Origin: Moraxellaceae bacterium
GTDB taxonomy: Bacteria > Pseudomonadota > Gammaproteobacteria > Pseudomonadales > Moraxellaceae
NCBI GenBank assembly: GCA_004173455.1
Contig: SECL01000010.1
Location: 28,607 to 92,606 of the forward strand
Direction of reading: 5' to 3'
Length of the DNA stretch: 64,000 nt
Below, piece after piece: positions 39,092 through 47,735 of this stretch. The notes below the pieces were generated by a model, which searched no databases, had not been told where the DNA came from, and worked only from the letters and a program-made list of their open reading frames with translations. The position numbers were made by a program, and so were the translations under genes. Positions within the stretch are counted from its first letter, which is position 1. Each line of letters begins with the position of its first letter.

Positions 39092-41143
39092 TTAGAAGTT
39101 CACAGCACTGTGATAACGCACACGGCCATTTAATGCTGGCTTTCCACCCTCACAATATTGGGTAAAATCTGCCGATAACCGCAATAGCTGGCCTGCTGTA
39201 TCATAAGCAACATCATAAACCTTAAAACTACCCGTCAAAGTATTACAGCCTCTACCGCTACCACTAAAGCTAATTCCATTTACATTGGTATTGAATGGAT
39301 AACGTACTGCATTTTTATATTGGCCTACTTTTAACAGCCCACCGCCTGCTTTCTGTAGATCCAGCGTCCACCAATCATTGGCTTGATCCACGCTAAATGA
39401 AATGGCTTGAGCGCTACTGTTTACCCTAATGATATTTTTACCTGCAAACGCAGCAGTTTTGCCTTGCCCAATGTAATCACCTTCATCACTAATGTAATCA
39501 AGTGCTATTAAATTCTGCTCGTTGCTATAGCCAAATATGCTCACTTCACTAGACTCAGTAAAACCTGCACGGTTAGTGGCTGTAACCTTAAATTTTAATA
39601 TAGCAGTATCTACACTGATTATAGGCATCTGAAAGGTTGCATTGGCTGTTTCCGAATTTTGCAAGCCAACCCTAGGCCCATCAAGTTGAGTCCATTTATA
39701 ACTGATAGCATCGCCAAAAGTGCTGGTCGCTTTGCCAGTTAAGTTAACTGTTGCACCTGTTTTAGCCGCACCTACGCTACTGGCAGAGCTAAGGGTTAAA
39801 GTTTTTGGAACGGTTATCGAGATTGGATCAAATCCGGAATGATAGAACCCGGTCACATCATAAAAATCCCTATCAATTGAGAGATTATATTCACCCGCTT
39901 TCAATGGTGTTTCTGGTGTAAGTATAAGCTGAGCACCTTTTACCCGCACGTTAAGAGCGACTGTTTCATCAGTGTAGATACCTTGCTGCTTTAAGATTAT
40001 TGTTGGCAAATTTTTGGTATCTATTGGTCGGGAAAATTGAAGTGTTATTACAGGCTGGGCATTATTAACCTGATATTTTCCATCATCCAGCAGAAGCTCT
40101 AAACCATTGATACGGGTCACAGCCAAACTGTGTGAAAACTCATTGCTTTGATAATCAAACATCTTTTTATTGATTAAATTAGTCTCATCCAAATTATCAA
40201 ACATAAAACCATTAATTAAATTAGCCCATGGCACCAGTTCTGGACTTGTCATTTCTTTTTTTGCATTTAGTGCAAATGTATAATTGGCTGATGCATTATT
40301 GGTTAATAAATTGGCAGTGATATTACTGCTTAGCATGGTTGTCTTAAAGTTAAGCGAACCTTTATCAGGATAAGTATTTAAAAATCCTTCAAATGGGGTA
40401 GGTGTTGAAATTTGAATCATATCACCGAGAATAGTACTTTCAACTTTGCCATTGATGCTAAGTGTATAGCGGCCAGCCACAAGATCCGTTGTCTTATGAA
40501 TTGTGGTATTCAGAAGTTTTTCTGGCTTCTTGGCAGTGAGTGTTTGAATAGAAAAACCTGTTTCATCTACGGTCAAGTTTAGTTGTATCCGTGCCGCATC
40601 AACGGTTTTTTCAGCTTTGAACCCTCCACTTAAATCATACCAAGCCTTATTATAACTATTGTATTCCTGTAAATTTGACTGTGTACTAAAAGCAATGGAT
40701 TGTGGCTTATTTGACGAGGGCGCAATGACATCTACCTGCACAGTGCCACGCAATATGCTATTTACAATGGAACACTCATTGAAATTCCCTACTAGCTTGT
40801 CCCCTATGGAAACAATCTGGTTATGATCATTATCCTGTAACGTCCATTTTATATTTCCACCATTTATACACAGAATTGACTGATCCAACGGAACACTTTG
40901 ACCCTGAATTTGCTGGCTAACCAGCTCTGCTAGGCGGATGGTTTCTTCAGGCAAATTCAAGCCTAGTGTCGTCATGATCACACTGTCGTTAGGATAATCG
41001 TCAGGTTGCTTTATTGACTCAGCGCTATCGTTTGTATTATTTTCTGCATCGCTTTTACCACTCCCTGAGCCACCACCACATGCAGTCAAACTCAAAACTG
41101 TTCCTAAAAATATTCCGTATTTGATATTTGAACTCAAAGTCAT
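39092..41143 (-). CDS. Large surface lipoprotein with Ig/PKD-like domain
   Basis: A protein of 683 residues with a lipoprotein signal (YGIFLGTVLSLTACGGGSGSG; lipidated Cys near residue 22) and a polar acidic linker. A long beta-rich region of unknown type follows. Near residues 340-445 there is a Big-type domain (PVITLQFSRPIDTKNLPTI, then LTPETPLKAGEYNL). From about 450 to 540 an Ig/PKD-like domain appears, with YKWTQLDGPRVGL and a LKFKVTATNRAG strand. The C-terminal 140 residues are unassigned and hold two or three Cys. It is probably exposed on the outer membrane. I do not recognise a function. Codons are AT-rich compared with the neighbouring feo genes. Confidence 0.75.
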   Translation of the reverse strand: MTLSSNIKYGIFLGTVLSLTACGGGSGSGKSDAENNTNDSAESIKQPDDYPNDSVIMTTLGLNLPEETIRLAELVSQQIQGQSVPLDQSILCINGGNIKWTLQDNDHNQIVSIGDKLVGNFNECSIVNSILRGTVQVDVIAPSSNKPQSIAFSTQSNLQEYNSYNKAWYDLSGGFKAEKTVDAARIQLNLTVDETGFSIQTLTAKKPEKLLNTTIHKTTDLVAGRYTLSINGKVESTILGDMIQISTPTPFEGFLNTYPDKGSLNFKTTMLSSNITANLLTNNASANYTFALNAKKEMTSPELVPWANLINGFMFDNLDETNLINKKMFDYQSNEFSHSLAVTRINGLELLLDDGKYQVNNAQPVITLQFSRPIDTKNLPTIILKQQGIYTDETVALNVRVKGAQLILTPETPLKAGEYNLSIDRDFYDVTGFYHSGFDPISITVPKTLTLSSASSVGAAKTGATVNLTGKATSTFGDAISYKWTQLDGPRVGLQNSETANATFQMPIISVDTAILKFKVTATNRAGFTESSEVSIFGYSNEQNLIALDYISDEGDYIGQGKTAAFAGKNIIRVNSSAQAISFSVDQANDWWTLDLQKAGGGLLKVGQYKNAVRYPFNTNVNGISFSGSGRGCNTLTGSFKVYDVAYDTAGQLLRLSADFTQYCEGGKPALNGRVRYHSAVNF

Positions 41144-41297
41144 TTTAATCTTTTACCCTAAAATTTATGTTTAATTTAAATCAATACTTAAAATCAGCAA
41201 TGAATTAAATCATCTGAGAAAAATTATTAAACTAATGCTTTAGTATGTTTTACATTATACATTTTTTATAAAAAAAATACATTTTATCTACATACTT

Positions 41298-41597
41298 TTA
41301 ACGCCACTGCACGGGCTGCTCTTTCACTTCCTGTGCTTTAAGTGTATCTGTTGCGCAAGTACTTTTTGAAGTTGATGAATCCACGCTACAGTCCGAGCAA
41401 CCTGCCGAACAGCCACTTTGCGCAGCCTTGGGCATCAGCCATGCACTCAAGCGCAGCCAGCCTTTTTGACTCAGCCACTGGACAAAAGCCTGCTGCCATT
41501 TAAAGCTGGTTTTGGGCATAAAGCGCCGCACGACCACATAGCAGCTCCATAACAACAGCAGGGCAATAATCAGATATTCCACCAGATCCATCATCAT
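41298..41597 (-). CDS. FeoB-associated Cys-rich membrane protein
   Basis: A protein of 99 residues with one N-terminal transmembrane helix (YLIIALLLLWSCYVVV), a basic amphipathic stretch and the cysteine cluster C-SAG-C-SD-C, followed by another Cys in a polar tail. Small Cys-rich proteins of this layout follow feoB in many bacteria and may handle the imported Fe(II) or replace FeoC. It starts 38 bp after the feoB stop on the same strand, so it is the third gene of the feo operon. Confidence 0.78.
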   Translation of the reverse strand: MMMDLVEYLIIALLLLWSCYVVVRRFMPKTSFKWQQAFVQWLSQKGWLRLSAWLMPKAAQSGCSAGCSDCSVDSSTSKSTCATDTLKAQEVKEQPVQWR

Positions 41598-41635
41598 TTC
41601 TCCACGCCCATAAGCCTAGCCTAACGCCAATCACC

Positions 41636-43510
41636 TTAGCCCCAGTAGTAATGTGCTAACTGATAGGTCACCAGTGAGGCCAGATAGGCCAAGCCAAACA
41701 AATAAAAGGTCATAATCGCCACATAACGCCATGAGCCGGTTTCGCGCTTGACTGTCGCCAGTGTGGCCAAACATTGTGGGGCAAAAATGAACCACACCAG
41801 CAAGGATAAACCCGTAGCAACGCTCCAGCCATTATCCCCGCTAATATGCTGGCTAAGGCCTTGTGCAATCGCATCTTCATCACCCGACATGGCATACACC
41901 GTACCTAGCGCCGCCACCACCACTTCACGGGCAGCCATTCCCGGAATCAGCGCAATACAGATTTCCCAGGTAAAGCCCAGCGGCGCAAAAATCGGCTGGA
42001 TGATATGTCCCAAACGTCCGGCCAGACTATAATCAATGGCGGGTAAGGTGGCATCAATCGGCGCTTGGGGAAAAGTACACAAAAACCACAGGATCACGGT
42101 AAGCGCAAAAATAATGCCGCCAACCCGTTTTAGAAAAATCACGCCACGCTCATATACACCCAGCAACACATTACGAATCCCCGGCAGGCGATAAGTGGGC
42201 AACTCCATGATCAGCGCATGTTCGCTTTTATCACGGCGCAACAGCTTGATCACATACGACACCAGCAGCGCACTGATAATGCCGGCAAAGTACAGCGCAA
42301 ACAGCACCAGTCCTTGCAGGTTAAACCAGCCCCACACTTGCTGTGCCGGAATAAACGCCCCAATGAGCAAGGCATACACGGGCAGCCGTGCTGAACAGGT
42401 CATCAATGGCGCGACCATAATGGTGGTCAGGCGATCACGCGGATCATTAATGGTACGGGTGGCCATAATACCGGGAATGGCACAGGCAAAACTGGACAAC
42501 AGCGGAATAAAGGCACGACCACTCAAGCCAGCCTTAAACATCAGTTTGTCCAGCAAAAATGCCGCGCGCGGTAGATAACCGGTTTCTTCTAACACCAGAA
42601 TAAAAAAGAACAAAATCAGAATTTGCGGTAAAAACACCACCACGCCGCCTGCCCCGGCAATAATGCCATCGACCACCAGACTGCGCAGTAAGTCATTGCC
42701 AATATGCGGGCCTGCCACTTCAGCCAACCAGCCAAAAGATGCTTCAATGCCATCCATAAACGGTGCCGCCCAAGCAAAGACTGCCTGAAACACCACAAAC
42801 ATCAACACGGCCAGTGACAGCAAACCCAATACTGGATGCAAAAACAACCGATCCAGCATTTCGGTACGGCGGTCACGAAAATCAGGGATCACCACGGCGC
42901 TGGTCAGAATCTGGTTGACCTCAACATGACGATCCAGTTGTTTCACAGGAGTGGCTGGCTTAAAGTCAGCCTGTTCCAGTGTCTGCAACAAGTCACTAAT
43001 ACCGCTGGACTTAACCGCCACGGTTTCTACCACGGGCACGCCCATTTCCTGTGCCAGCTTTTGGCTATCGACCTGAATACCACGTCGTTTGGCCTCATCC
43101 ATCATGTTCAGTACCAGCAGCATCGGCCGCCCAAGCTGACGAATTTCCAGCGCAAAGCCCAGATGTAGGCGCAAGTTGGTGGCATCCACCACGCACACCA
43201 GCAGGTCAGGCACTTTTTCGCTGGCCAGCTCACCCAGACATACCGCGCGGGTAATTGCCTCATCCGGACTAGTAGCTTCCAGACTATAGGCACCGGGCAA
43301 ATCCAGAACGCGCACCTGCCGACCCGAAGGCAATTTTAAAAATCCTTCCTTGCGCTCAACGGTTACCCCAGCATAGTTGGCGACTTTTTGCCGTGCGCCA
43401 GTAAGGTGGTTAAACAGCGAAGTTTTGCCACAGTTGGGATTACCCACCAGTGCAATATTTTGAATGGCTAATGTGCCTTCAGCGGCGGTCATATTGTCGA
43501 CTACACTCAT
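41636..43510 (-). CDS. feoB: Ferrous iron transport protein B
   Basis: A protein of 624 residues. The N-terminal G domain has GNPNCGKTSLFNHLTG (P loop), VERKEG, DLPGAYSL (switch II) and LNMMDEAKRRG (NKxD-type, here NMMD). A membrane domain follows with two Gate segments (PFMDGIEA..., FACAIPGIMATR) and about eight helices. FeoB imports Fe(II) across the inner membrane. The start codon overlaps the feoA stop by four bases (ATGA). The protein is on the short side of the family, and accessory function may lie in the small Cys-rich protein after it. Confidence 0.95.
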   Translation of the reverse strand: MSVVDNMTAAEGTLAIQNIALVGNPNCGKTSLFNHLTGARQKVANYAGVTVERKEGFLKLPSGRQVRVLDLPGAYSLEATSPDEAITRAVCLGELASEKVPDLLVCVVDATNLRLHLGFALEIRQLGRPMLLVLNMMDEAKRRGIQVDSQKLAQEMGVPVVETVAVKSSGISDLLQTLEQADFKPATPVKQLDRHVEVNQILTSAVVIPDFRDRRTEMLDRLFLHPVLGLLSLAVLMFVVFQAVFAWAAPFMDGIEASFGWLAEVAGPHIGNDLLRSLVVDGIIAGAGGVVVFLPQILILFFFILVLEETGYLPRAAFLLDKLMFKAGLSGRAFIPLLSSFACAIPGIMATRTINDPRDRLTTIMVAPLMTCSARLPVYALLIGAFIPAQQVWGWFNLQGLVLFALYFAGIISALLVSYVIKLLRRDKSEHALIMELPTYRLPGIRNVLLGVYERGVIFLKRVGGIIFALTVILWFLCTFPQAPIDATLPAIDYSLAGRLGHIIQPIFAPLGFTWEICIALIPGMAAREVVVAALGTVYAMSGDEDAIAQGLSQHISGDNGWSVATGLSLLVWFIFAPQCLATLATVKRETGSWRYVAIMTFYLFGLAYLASLVTYQLAHYYWG

Positions 43511-43809
43511 GCTTTGACCTCAACTTCAATCCGGTCTGCTTCGCTACGCCGTAGGGCAAAGCGGGTAAAACCAATTTGCACCAATAGCGGATCACGGCCA
43601 AACAAGCCCTGTGCCAAGATAGTCACACGCTCACCCGGAATAAAACCCAGCGTTTGCAGGCGCTGGCCAATGGCATCGGCCTGACCAGACTGGGAGGCTG
43701 ATTGAAAGGCTGAATCTTGCGCGGATGTTGCGGTCACAGGCGCTGCTGCATGCATACTAATTGCAGTAATAATGGCCTGCTGCTGCCGTTTAAGCTGAGA
43801 AAGTCGCAC
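43507..43809 (-). CDS. feoA: Ferrous iron transport protein A
   Basis: An SH3-like protein of about 100 residues with the FeoA core from IGQRLQTLGFIPGERVTILAQ to VQIGFTRFALRRSEADRIEV. FeoA is needed for FeoB activity. The start is uncertain. GTG at 43809 gives (M)RLSQLKRQQ, the usual FeoA beginning, while a TTG at 43845 would add 12 residues. An insert of about 35 polar residues (AAAPVTATSAQDSAFQSASQ) sits between the first strand and the core, longer than usual. A Fur box lies 55 bp upstream. Confidence 0.87.
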   Translation of the reverse strand: MRLSQLKRQQQAIITAISMHAAAPVTATSAQDSAFQSASQSGQADAIGQRLQTLGFIPGERVTILAQGLFGRDPLLVQIGFTRFALRRSEADRIEVEVKA

Positions 43810-43865
43810 CGTATTTGTCCAGATCGTCAAAATAAGTCCAGCCAAAATGCCAACCGGACTATCAA

Positions 43866-43884
43866 AATGAGAATAATTACTAAT
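43866..43884 (-). promoter_or_regulatory. Fur box upstream of feoA
   Basis: AATGAGAATAATTACTAAT matches the Fur consensus (GATAATGATAATCATTATC) at about 12 of 16 aligned positions and lies directly upstream of feoA. It predicts repression of the feo operon when iron is plentiful. Confidence 0.7.
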
Positions 43885-44100
43885 CGTTAAGTGTAATCGC
43901 TTACAACTTTAAATCCTATGAAAAAAATGACTTTGTTTACAAAATCGACATGCCCGACGCTGTCACTAAAGTGATGTATGGCTTAAGCCCATGCGTTGAT
44001 TGTTGTCCTAGATTCTTGTCATCATGCCGATGTATACGCTTGGTTTTATGCGCCACACCTCTTATAGTAAATTGATATATCCCATTCGCAGTTTGCCCCT

Positions 44101-45060
44101 ATGCCCGTTCCCCCTGCCGCCCGCAAGGCCACGCCCCGCAAGATTGTGGCCAAAGTTCCGCACCTGCCCACGCCCGTCAAGTTGCCGGATCATACGCCGT
44201 GGTTGCAGCAGTTCCGCGAGTACCTGATCGGTCAGGCGGTCAGTCCGCATACCCGCAACGCCTATCTGTCCGACCTATGTCAGGCGCAGGATTTTATCGA
44301 TACGGATTTGCCACACTGGAGCAAGCAACAGGTCAGCGAATACCTGCTGTTTTTGCATCAGCAACAAAAAAGCCCGCGTTCCATTTCACGCGCGCTGTCG
44401 GCCTTGAGGCAGTTTTTTAAGCACCAGCGTGAATCGGGCGTGCGTGAAGACAATCCCACCCAAGAGCAGAAAAATCCGCAGCAAGGCCGCCCGTTGCCCA
44501 AGGATCTTAGTCAGGTTGATGTTGAAGCCTTGCTCGAAGCACCCGACACCAATACACCCATTGGGCTGCGTGACCGTGCCATGTTAGAAGTGCTGTATGC
44601 CTGTGGCCTGCGCGTTACCGAGCTGATTGGCCTGCCACTCAATGCCCTCAACCTGCGAGCTGGTTTTTTGCGGGTCAAGGGTAAAGGCAACAAAGAACGG
44701 CTAGTGCCGCTGGGTGATATTGCCGTGGAATGGCTGGAAAAATATCTTGCGCATGGCCGTTCTGCATTGTCCGCGCAGCAACATGACGGGGTGTTTTTAA
44801 GCTCGCGTGGTGGCCTGATGACGCGGCAAAACTTCTGGCACAGCATCAAACGCTATGCCTTGCAGGCCAACATTCAAACCGAGTTGTCACCGCACACTTT
44901 GCGTCATGCCTTTGCCACCCATTTACTCAATCATGGTGCCGACCTGCGTGCGGTACAAATGCTGCTGGGGCATAGCGATTTATCCACCACCCAGATTTAT
45001 ACCCATGTAGCACGCGCACGCTTGCAGGAGCTGCATCACCAGCATCATCCGCGTGGCTAG
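44101..45060 (+). CDS. xerD: Site-specific tyrosine recombinase XerD
   Basis: A protein of 319 residues with a SAM-like N-terminal DNA-binding domain and a C-terminal catalytic domain. The catalytic set is visible: Arg in YACGLRVTEL, Lys in KGKGNKERLVPL, HTLRH, GHSDLSTTQ and the nucleophile Tyr in IYTHV. The C-terminal HHQHHPRG tail and the downstream dsbC-hom-thrC order point to XerD rather than XerC. It resolves chromosome dimers at dif with XerC and FtsK. The first 35 residues are Pro/Ala/Lys-rich and not conserved. Confidence 0.9.
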   Translation: MPVPPAARKATPRKIVAKVPHLPTPVKLPDHTPWLQQFREYLIGQAVSPHTRNAYLSDLCQAQDFIDTDLPHWSKQQVSEYLLFLHQQQKSPRSISRALSALRQFFKHQRESGVREDNPTQEQKNPQQGRPLPKDLSQVDVEALLEAPDTNTPIGLRDRAMLEVLYACGLRVTELIGLPLNALNLRAGFLRVKGKGNKERLVPLGDIAVEWLEKYLAHGRSALSAQQHDGVFLSSRGGLMTRQNFWHSIKRYALQANIQTELSPHTLRHAFATHLLNHGADLRAVQMLLGHSDLSTTQIYTHVARARLQELHHQHHPRG

Positions 45061-45259
45061 TCAATGTTTAGGCAATCTTGTTAAACCAGCATCTCTAGCG
45101 CAACCAGCGGCTATTGGCATATTTGCTCACAGAAAAATCAAGCGAGTCATGCTGCAAAATCAAGCGCAAAAAATGGTTTTTTGTTATGCTGTGCCTCTTT
45201 GTATCAGCTGGCTTCAGTCTTAAGCAGGCGGATTGCACAGCCCCTTATAAATGTATTTA

Positions 45260-45265
45260 TATAAT
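45260..45265 (+). promoter_or_regulatory. Candidate -10 box for dsbC
   Basis: TATAAT 18 bp before the dsbC ATG, in the 222-bp gap after xerD. No convincing -35 is seen, and the rest of the gap shows no gene. Confidence 0.4.
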
Positions 45266-45282
45266 CAGCTCAAGGATTCATT

Positions 45283-46086
45283 ATGCGGTTTGTCCTCACA
45301 TCAATGGCAGCAGTGATACTGGGTTTTAGCTTGTCCGGCTGTTCCAATGCTGACACCTCGGCTCCTGATAACTCCATGACTGCCACCGCCCCAGCTGCGG
45401 GTGAAGCCATGGACATTACCGAGCGTAATGCCAACAACCGCCTTAAGGATACTTTGAGCAAAAACTTAAAAGCGGCTGGCATTAATGCCAAAGTAACCCG
45501 CATTCGCCGCACCGAACTGCCCAACCTGTACTGGGTCAGTCTGGATGGGCTTCCGTCGGTGTATACCACTACCGATGGCAAGTATATTTTTCAGGGCGAT
45601 GTGGTACGTCTGGACAAAGGCGATGTGCACAATGTCAGTGAACAGCTTCAGGCCGGTGACACCAAAGCACTGCTGGCCACGGTCAAGCCGCAAGACACCA
45701 TTACCTACAAGCCCAGCGGCAATACCCGCGCGGTAGTGTATGTATTTACCGATTCCAGTTGCCCTTACTGCCACAAGCTACACGAAGAAATGGCCAGCAT
45801 TAATGCCAAAGGCATTGAAGTGCGTTATCTAGCATGGCCACGTGCAGAGCAGTTTGTGCCAGCCATGGTTGCCATTTGGTGTAGTGAAGACCGTGCTGCG
45901 GCCTTTGATACCACCGTTAAAGGCATGCCAGTCGTTGCGCCACAATGCAAAAATCCGGTCATGGAACATCGCAATCTGGGTCAGCAAATTGGGGTCAATG
46001 GTACGCCGGCCATATATAGTGTCGATGGCAAATATCTGGGCGGTTATCTCACGGCCGATGAACTGGCCAAACGTCTGGGTCTGTAA
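45283..46086 (+). CDS. dsbC: Thiol:disulfide interchange protein DsbC, predicted lipoprotein
   Basis: A protein of 267 residues. An N-terminal dimerisation domain (to about residue 120, with GLPSVYTTTDGKYIFQGDV) precedes a thioredoxin fold with active-site CPYC in DSSCPYCHKLHEE and a cis-Pro region GVNGTPAIYS. DsbC isomerises wrong disulfides in the periplasm. The signal sequence ends LSGCSNAD, a type II lipobox, with Asn at mature position +3. A membrane-anchored DsbC would be unusual, since the classical protein is soluble. It lies between xerD and hom. Confidence 0.9.
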   Translation: MRFVLTSMAAVILGFSLSGCSNADTSAPDNSMTATAPAAGEAMDITERNANNRLKDTLSKNLKAAGINAKVTRIRRTELPNLYWVSLDGLPSVYTTTDGKYIFQGDVVRLDKGDVHNVSEQLQAGDTKALLATVKPQDTITYKPSGNTRAVVYVFTDSSCPYCHKLHEEMASINAKGIEVRYLAWPRAEQFVPAMVAIWCSEDRAAAFDTTVKGMPVVAPQCKNPVMEHRNLGQQIGVNGTPAIYSVDGKYLGGYLTADELAKRLGL

Positions 46087-46116
46087 TCGGACTTTAGCGT
46101 ATAAGGCAAAAAGAAT

Positions 46117-46143
46117 AACAGGCTTAAGGTAGCCTGTTTTTTT
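46117..46143 (+). terminator. Terminator of dsbC
   Basis: AACAGGCT (46117-46124) and AGCCTGTT (46131-46138) with a 6-base loop and T7 run. Confidence 0.9.
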
Positions 46144-46261
46144 CGTCCCCATGGAAAGTTTCGTGAATACAGCGGCGTGCAAATACCAAATTTTGACTGG
46201 TGAAACCAGCGGTTTTTGGCTATGATTTGTGCCTTTATTTTTAGATGTTTGGAGTGTGACG

Positions 46262-47599
46262 GTGAAACCAGTCCGACTGGCGATTTTAGGCCTAGGTACC
46301 GTAGGTGGTGGCGCCTTAAAACTATTACAGGAAAACGCAGCAGAAATTGCGCGTCGTACCGGTCGTGACATTCAGATTACCCATGTTGGTACACGTCGTC
46401 CACGTCCTGATTTAAACCTTGATGGCATTGCGCAAAGTGAAGATTTGCTGTCCATTGTACGGCAGGACAATGTTGATATTGTCATTGAAGTGATTGGTGG
46501 CACCTCTCAGGCGCATGACGTCGTGCTAGAAGCCATTCGCCATGGCAAGCATGTAGTGACCGCCAACAAGGCACTGCTGGCCGAACATGGCAATGAACTG
46601 TTTAAGGAAGCCGAACAACACAACGTCCAGATCGCGTTTGAAGCGGCTGTGGCCGGTGGTATTCCCATCATCAAAGTAATGCGTGAAGGTCTGGCCGCCA
46701 ACAAGATTGAATGGCTGGCTGGCATTATCAATGGCACCGGCAACTTCATCATGACTGAAATGCGTGACAAGGGTCGTGCGTTTGCCGATGTGCTGGCCGA
46801 GGCACAAGCACTGGGCTATGCCGAAGCTGACCCGACTTTTGATGTGGAAGGCATTGATGCCGCGCATAAGCTGACCTTGCTGGCCTCCATTGCGTTTGGC
46901 ATTCCGCTCCAGTTTGACAAGGTCTATACCGAAGGCATTAGCAAGCTTACCGCACAGGATGTCAGCTATGCTGAAGAATTGGGCTACCGCATCAAGCATC
47001 TGGGCGTGGCGCGTCGTCTGGCGCACGGGATTGAACTACGCGTGCATCCGACCTTAATTCCAGAGTCCCGCCTGATTGCCAATGTCAACGGGGTTAAAAA
47101 CGCTGTGCTGGTACAATCCAATGCGGTTGGCCCTAGCCTGTATTATGGTGCCGGTGCCGGTGCCGGCCCCACTGCCTCTGCGGTGGTGGCGGATGTGCTG
47201 GACCTGGTGCGTTTTATTAGCACCCAAAGCCTGACTGGTCAGGAAAATGATCAAAAAACCAATGCAAGCTATGTGCCGCATTTGGCATTCCAACCGGATG
47301 CTCTGGAAAACACCCCTATTCTGGCCGCCGACCAGATGACCACGGCGTATTATTTGCGTCTGGATGCCGAAGATCATCCGGGTGTACTGGCCGAAGTCAC
47401 CAGCATTTTAAGCCGTGCAGGCATTAATATTGATGCCATCTTGCAAAAACCAGCTCAGGATCAGGGTCGTGTTCCGGTCATTTTGCTGACCCAGCCGGTG
47501 CTGGAAGCCAACATGAACGAGGCCATTGCCCAGATTGAAAAACTGGCCGCTATTCATGCGCCAGTGGTACGGATTCGTCTGGAAACACTGGACAGTTAA
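46262..47599 (+). CDS. hom: Homoserine dehydrogenase
   Basis: A protein of about 445 residues that reduces aspartate semialdehyde to homoserine, the branch to threonine and methionine. It has an N-terminal NAD(P)-binding GLGTVGGGALKLL, the catalytic region with GIINGTGNFIMTEM and EADPTFDVEGIDAAHK, and a C-terminal ACT domain (from YYLRLDAEDHPGVLAEVTS) for feedback control by threonine. The start is GTG at 46262, with GGAG 7 bases upstream. The frame could begin at 46229, but that lacks a ribosome site. It is followed by thrC. Confidence 0.93.
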   Translation: MKPVRLAILGLGTVGGGALKLLQENAAEIARRTGRDIQITHVGTRRPRPDLNLDGIAQSEDLLSIVRQDNVDIVIEVIGGTSQAHDVVLEAIRHGKHVVTANKALLAEHGNELFKEAEQHNVQIAFEAAVAGGIPIIKVMREGLAANKIEWLAGIINGTGNFIMTEMRDKGRAFADVLAEAQALGYAEADPTFDVEGIDAAHKLTLLASIAFGIPLQFDKVYTEGISKLTAQDVSYAEELGYRIKHLGVARRLAHGIELRVHPTLIPESRLIANVNGVKNAVLVQSNAVGPSLYYGAGAGAGPTASAVVADVLDLVRFISTQSLTGQENDQKTNASYVPHLAFQPDALENTPILAADQMTTAYYLRLDAEDHPGVLAEVTSILSRAGINIDAILQKPAQDQGRVPVILLTQPVLEANMNEAIAQIEKLAAIHAPVVRIRLETLDS

Positions 47600-47633
47600 G
47601 GCAGGTTGTAAAACCGGAATCATTGATGTTAAA

Positions 47634-47675
47634 GGGCTGTGCAGCAGATACTTGCAGCGACCACAGCCTGTTTTT
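47634..47675 (+). terminator. Terminator or attenuator between hom and thrC
   Basis: GGCTGTG (47635-47641) pairs with CACAGCC (47662-47668), followed by TGTTTTT. The hairpin sits 60 bp before the thrC start in the 136-bp gap. It may stop part of the transcripts reading from hom. Confidence 0.55.
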
Positions 47676-47735
47676 ATATTGCTACATTGTTCTGTTGTTA
47701 GCCTTGCGGGGCTACTAAAATACTGGAATATTACT

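Noticed and set aside
44101..45060. Tyrosine recombinase as a phage or island integrase
   Set aside because: The sequence and the downstream dsbC-hom-thrC order fit chromosomal XerD. No att repeats or phage genes adjoin.
47626..47718. Thirty-codon frame as a threonine leader peptide
   Set aside because: It has only one Thr codon and one Ile codon, and no ribosome site before it.
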